Assembly: GCA_020853405.1 (NCBI GenBank)
Contig: JADYYZ010000429.1
Coordinates: 1 to 6,420, forward strand
DNA from: Acetobacteraceae bacterium
Lineage (GTDB): Bacteria; Pseudomonadota; Alphaproteobacteria; Acetobacterales; Acetobacteraceae
DNA length: 6,420 bases
Direction: 5' to 3'
A model generated the notes under the pieces. That model did not search any database. It was not told the DNA's origin and saw only the letters and a program-made list of their open reading frames with translations. This document shows positions 5,042 to 6,420 of the stretch, one piece after another. The first letter of the stretch is position 1; the number at the start of each line of letters is the position of its first letter. A program made the translations under genes and the position numbers.

Positions 5042-5454
5042 CACCTCGCGAAACCATCCTCGTCGCGCTGCACGCGCGGCTCTCGGCGCTGCCCGCCACC
5101 GCTCTGCGCGGGGACGTGCTGCCCGAGCGCATGCCGGTCGAGGGCCTGATGATCCTGCGCGATGGCGAACCAGGTGCGCCCGAAGTCACGCTGTCGCCGC
5201 TGCGCTATCACTACCAGCACCGAGCCGAGATCGAGGCGGTCGTTCAGGGTGCCGATCGCGACGCCGCCTTTGACACGCTGACCGCCAGCATCGGCGCAGC
5301 GCTCGCCGCCGACCGGACGCTGGGCGGGTTCTGCGACTGGGTCGAGGCCGAAGCCCCGCGCCCGGTCGATCTGCCGGTCGAGGGCGCGGCGAGTCTGAAG
5401 GCCGCCGTTATCCCGGTCGTGCTGCACTATTCCACGGCCGACCCGCTGGCCTGA
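5038..5454 (+). CDS. Phage tail terminator protein (gpU-like)
   Basis: A 138-residue protein resembling small alphaproteobacterial prophage proteins placed just before the tail tube gene (sometimes misnamed acyl-CoA transferase). It begins with an amphipathic helix (TPRETILVALHARLSAL), has a polar strand region LRYHYQHRAEIEAVVQG (about 55-71), an alpha-helical DAAFDTLTASIGAALAADRTLGG stretch split by no gaps (about 75-97), and ends with AAVIPVVLHYSTADPLA. The pattern of N-terminal helix, Y-x-H/E-x-E strand and late D-R-T-L-G-G helix is typical of tail terminators such as gpU, which cap the tail tube and join it to the head. The ATG overlaps the merR stop (ATGA) and no Shine-Dalgarno sequence precedes it. 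A tail role is supported by its position before the tail tube gene. Confidence 0.8.
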   Translation: MTPRETILVALHARLSALPATALRGDVLPERMPVEGLMILRDGEPGAPEVTLSPLRYHYQHRAEIEAVVQGADRDAAFDTLTASIGAALAADRTLGGFCDWVEAEAPRPVDLPVEGAASLKAAVIPVVLHYSTADPLA

Positions 5455-5478
5455 CCCAACCGACCACAGGAGACGAAC

Positions 5479-6420
5479 ATGGCACGAGCCCAAGGGGCGC
5501 GAGCGCTGATGGCGCTTGCGTTCGAGACGACCTATGGAACGCCGCCCGTCAGCGGCTTCACCCGCATGCCCTTCGCCAGCACGTCGCTCGGCGCGGAGCA
5601 GCCGCTGCTGAATTCGGAGCTTCTCGGCTACGGCCGCGATCCGCTAGCGCCGATCAAGGACGCCGTGACGGCCGACGGCGACGTCGTCGTGCCGCTGGAC
5701 GCCGAGGCGTTCGGCTTCTGGCTGAAGGCAGCCTTCGGCGCGCCCACGACCACGGGCGCGGAGGCCCCGTACAGCCACGAATTTCAGTCGGGGTCCTGGA
5801 CGTTGCCCTCGATGTCGATCGAGACCGGCATGCCCGAGGTGCCCCGCTATGCGATGTACTCGGGCTGCGTGCTCGACCAGATCACCTGGCAGATGCAGCG
5901 CTCGGGCCTGCTCACCGCGACCGCGCGGCTGGTGGCGCAGGGCGAGACGGTCGGCACCACGACCAGTGCCGGAACGCCCGCCGCACTGGAGTTGAAGCGC
6001 TTCGGCCATTTCAACGGGGCGATCACCCGGAACGGCACCGCCCTCGGCAATGTGGTCTCGGCCGAGATCACCTACGCCAACAACCTCGACCGGATCGAGA
6101 CCATCCGCTCGGACGGCCGCATCGATGGCGCGGATCCATCCATTGCCGCGCTGACGGGCCGGATCGAGGTGCGCTTCGCCGACCAGACGCTGGTGACGCA
6201 GGCGATCAACGGCGAGGCCTGCGAGATGGAATTCGCCTACGTCCTGCCTTCAGGCGAAAGCTTCTCCTTCACCGTGCACGCCGTCTACCTGCCGCGTCCA
6301 CGGATCGAGATTTCCGGGCCGCAGGGCGTCCAGGCGACATTCGACTGGCAGGCCGCGCGCGACAGCGTCGTCGGCCGGATGTGCACCGCCACCCTCGTGA
6401 ATGACGTGGAGACGTATTGA
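5479..6420 (+). CDS. Phage tail tube (major tail) protein
   Basis: A 313-residue virion protein that matches the tail tube family of alphaproteobacterial siphophage-like prophages. It opens with ARALMALAFETTYGTPP (about 7-23), a common start for this family, followed by a beta-rich body: DGDVVVPLDAEAFGFWLKA (about 66-84), a YSHEFQSG / LPSMSIETGMP pair (about 103-122), a GCVLDQITW strand, FNGAITRNGT, and near the C-terminus EFAYVLPSGESFSFTVHAVYLP. Copies stack as rings to form the tail tube through which DNA passes. The ATG at 5479 has a strong AGGAG at 5468-5472, six bases upstream, and lies 24 bp after the tail terminator stop. It is complete, ending at the window's last base. No defect is seen, so tail genes may still be functional. 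Confidence 0.87.
   Translation: MARAQGARALMALAFETTYGTPPVSGFTRMPFASTSLGAEQPLLNSELLGYGRDPLAPIKDAVTADGDVVVPLDAEAFGFWLKAAFGAPTTTGAEAPYSHEFQSGSWTLPSMSIETGMPEVPRYAMYSGCVLDQITWQMQRSGLLTATARLVAQGETVGTTTSAGTPAALELKRFGHFNGAITRNGTALGNVVSAEITYANNLDRIETIRSDGRIDGADPSIAALTGRIEVRFADQTLVTQAINGEACEMEFAYVLPSGESFSFTVHAVYLPRPRIEISGPQGVQATFDWQAARDSVVGRMCTATLVNDVETY

Noticed and set aside
5028..5444. Direct repeat CGGCCGACCC at 5028-5037 and 5435-5444, near the ends of merR and the tail terminator gene
   Set aside because: Ten bases of GC-rich sequence coding for A-D-P in both; coincidence cannot be excluded and no third copy is seen at the left border.
860..6420. A gene transfer agent cluster rather than a prophage
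   Set aside because: The protein set (DUF2190, FII-like, DUF6441, 313-residue tail tube) and the adjacent serine recombinase fit a lambda-like prophage and not the Rhodobacter capsulatus GTA gene order.

Overview
The window is GC-rich DNA (roughly two-thirds G+C by eye). Its gene families point to an alphaproteobacterium, most likely Rhodobacterales: a DUF2924/large serine recombinase pair, DUF2190- and DUF6441-type phage proteins, and a merTPFA operon whose MerA lacks the N-terminal metal-binding domain. Family assignments come from reading the proteins, not from a database search.

Layout. (1) Positions 1-870, minus strand: the N-terminal two-thirds of the visible part of a large serine recombinase, overlapping by ATGA with an upstream DUF2924 protein that lacks its N-terminal half. 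(2) About position 860: an abrupt junction where the truncated DUF2924 gene abuts a DUF2190 phage head-protein gene that has lost its first codons. (3) Positions 860-2108, plus strand: tightly overlapping phage morphogenesis genes, namely DUF2190, a lambda gpFII-like head-tail joining protein, and a DUF6441 protein at the place of lambda gpZ. (4) Positions 2159-5041: a complete mercury-resistance cassette, with merT-merP-merF-merA on the minus strand and merR divergent on the plus strand, sharing a MerR-type operator/promoter with a 19-bp spacer. (5) Positions 5038-6420, plus strand: the phage morphogenesis genes resume with a tail terminator (gpU-like) and a tail tube protein (gpV-like).

The phage genes keep the lambda order FII-Z-U-V, with the mer cassette placed exactly between the Z-like and U-like genes. 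No transposase, resolvase or IS element is seen beside it. The stop codon of merR overlaps the start codon of the tail terminator gene (ATGA), and that gene has no visible ribosome binding site of its own, so its translation may depend on merR. The mer genes make a full Hg(II) detoxification route: MerP binds Hg(II) in the periplasm, MerT and MerF carry it across the inner membrane, MerA reduces it to Hg(0), and MerR controls expression.

The prophage looks rearranged. The recombinase/DUF2924 side joins directly to DUF2190, and the terminase, portal and major capsid genes that would normally precede it are absent at that point. This suggests a decaying or deleted prophage carrying mercury resistance as cargo. 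An assembly chimera at about 860 cannot be excluded from the sequence alone.
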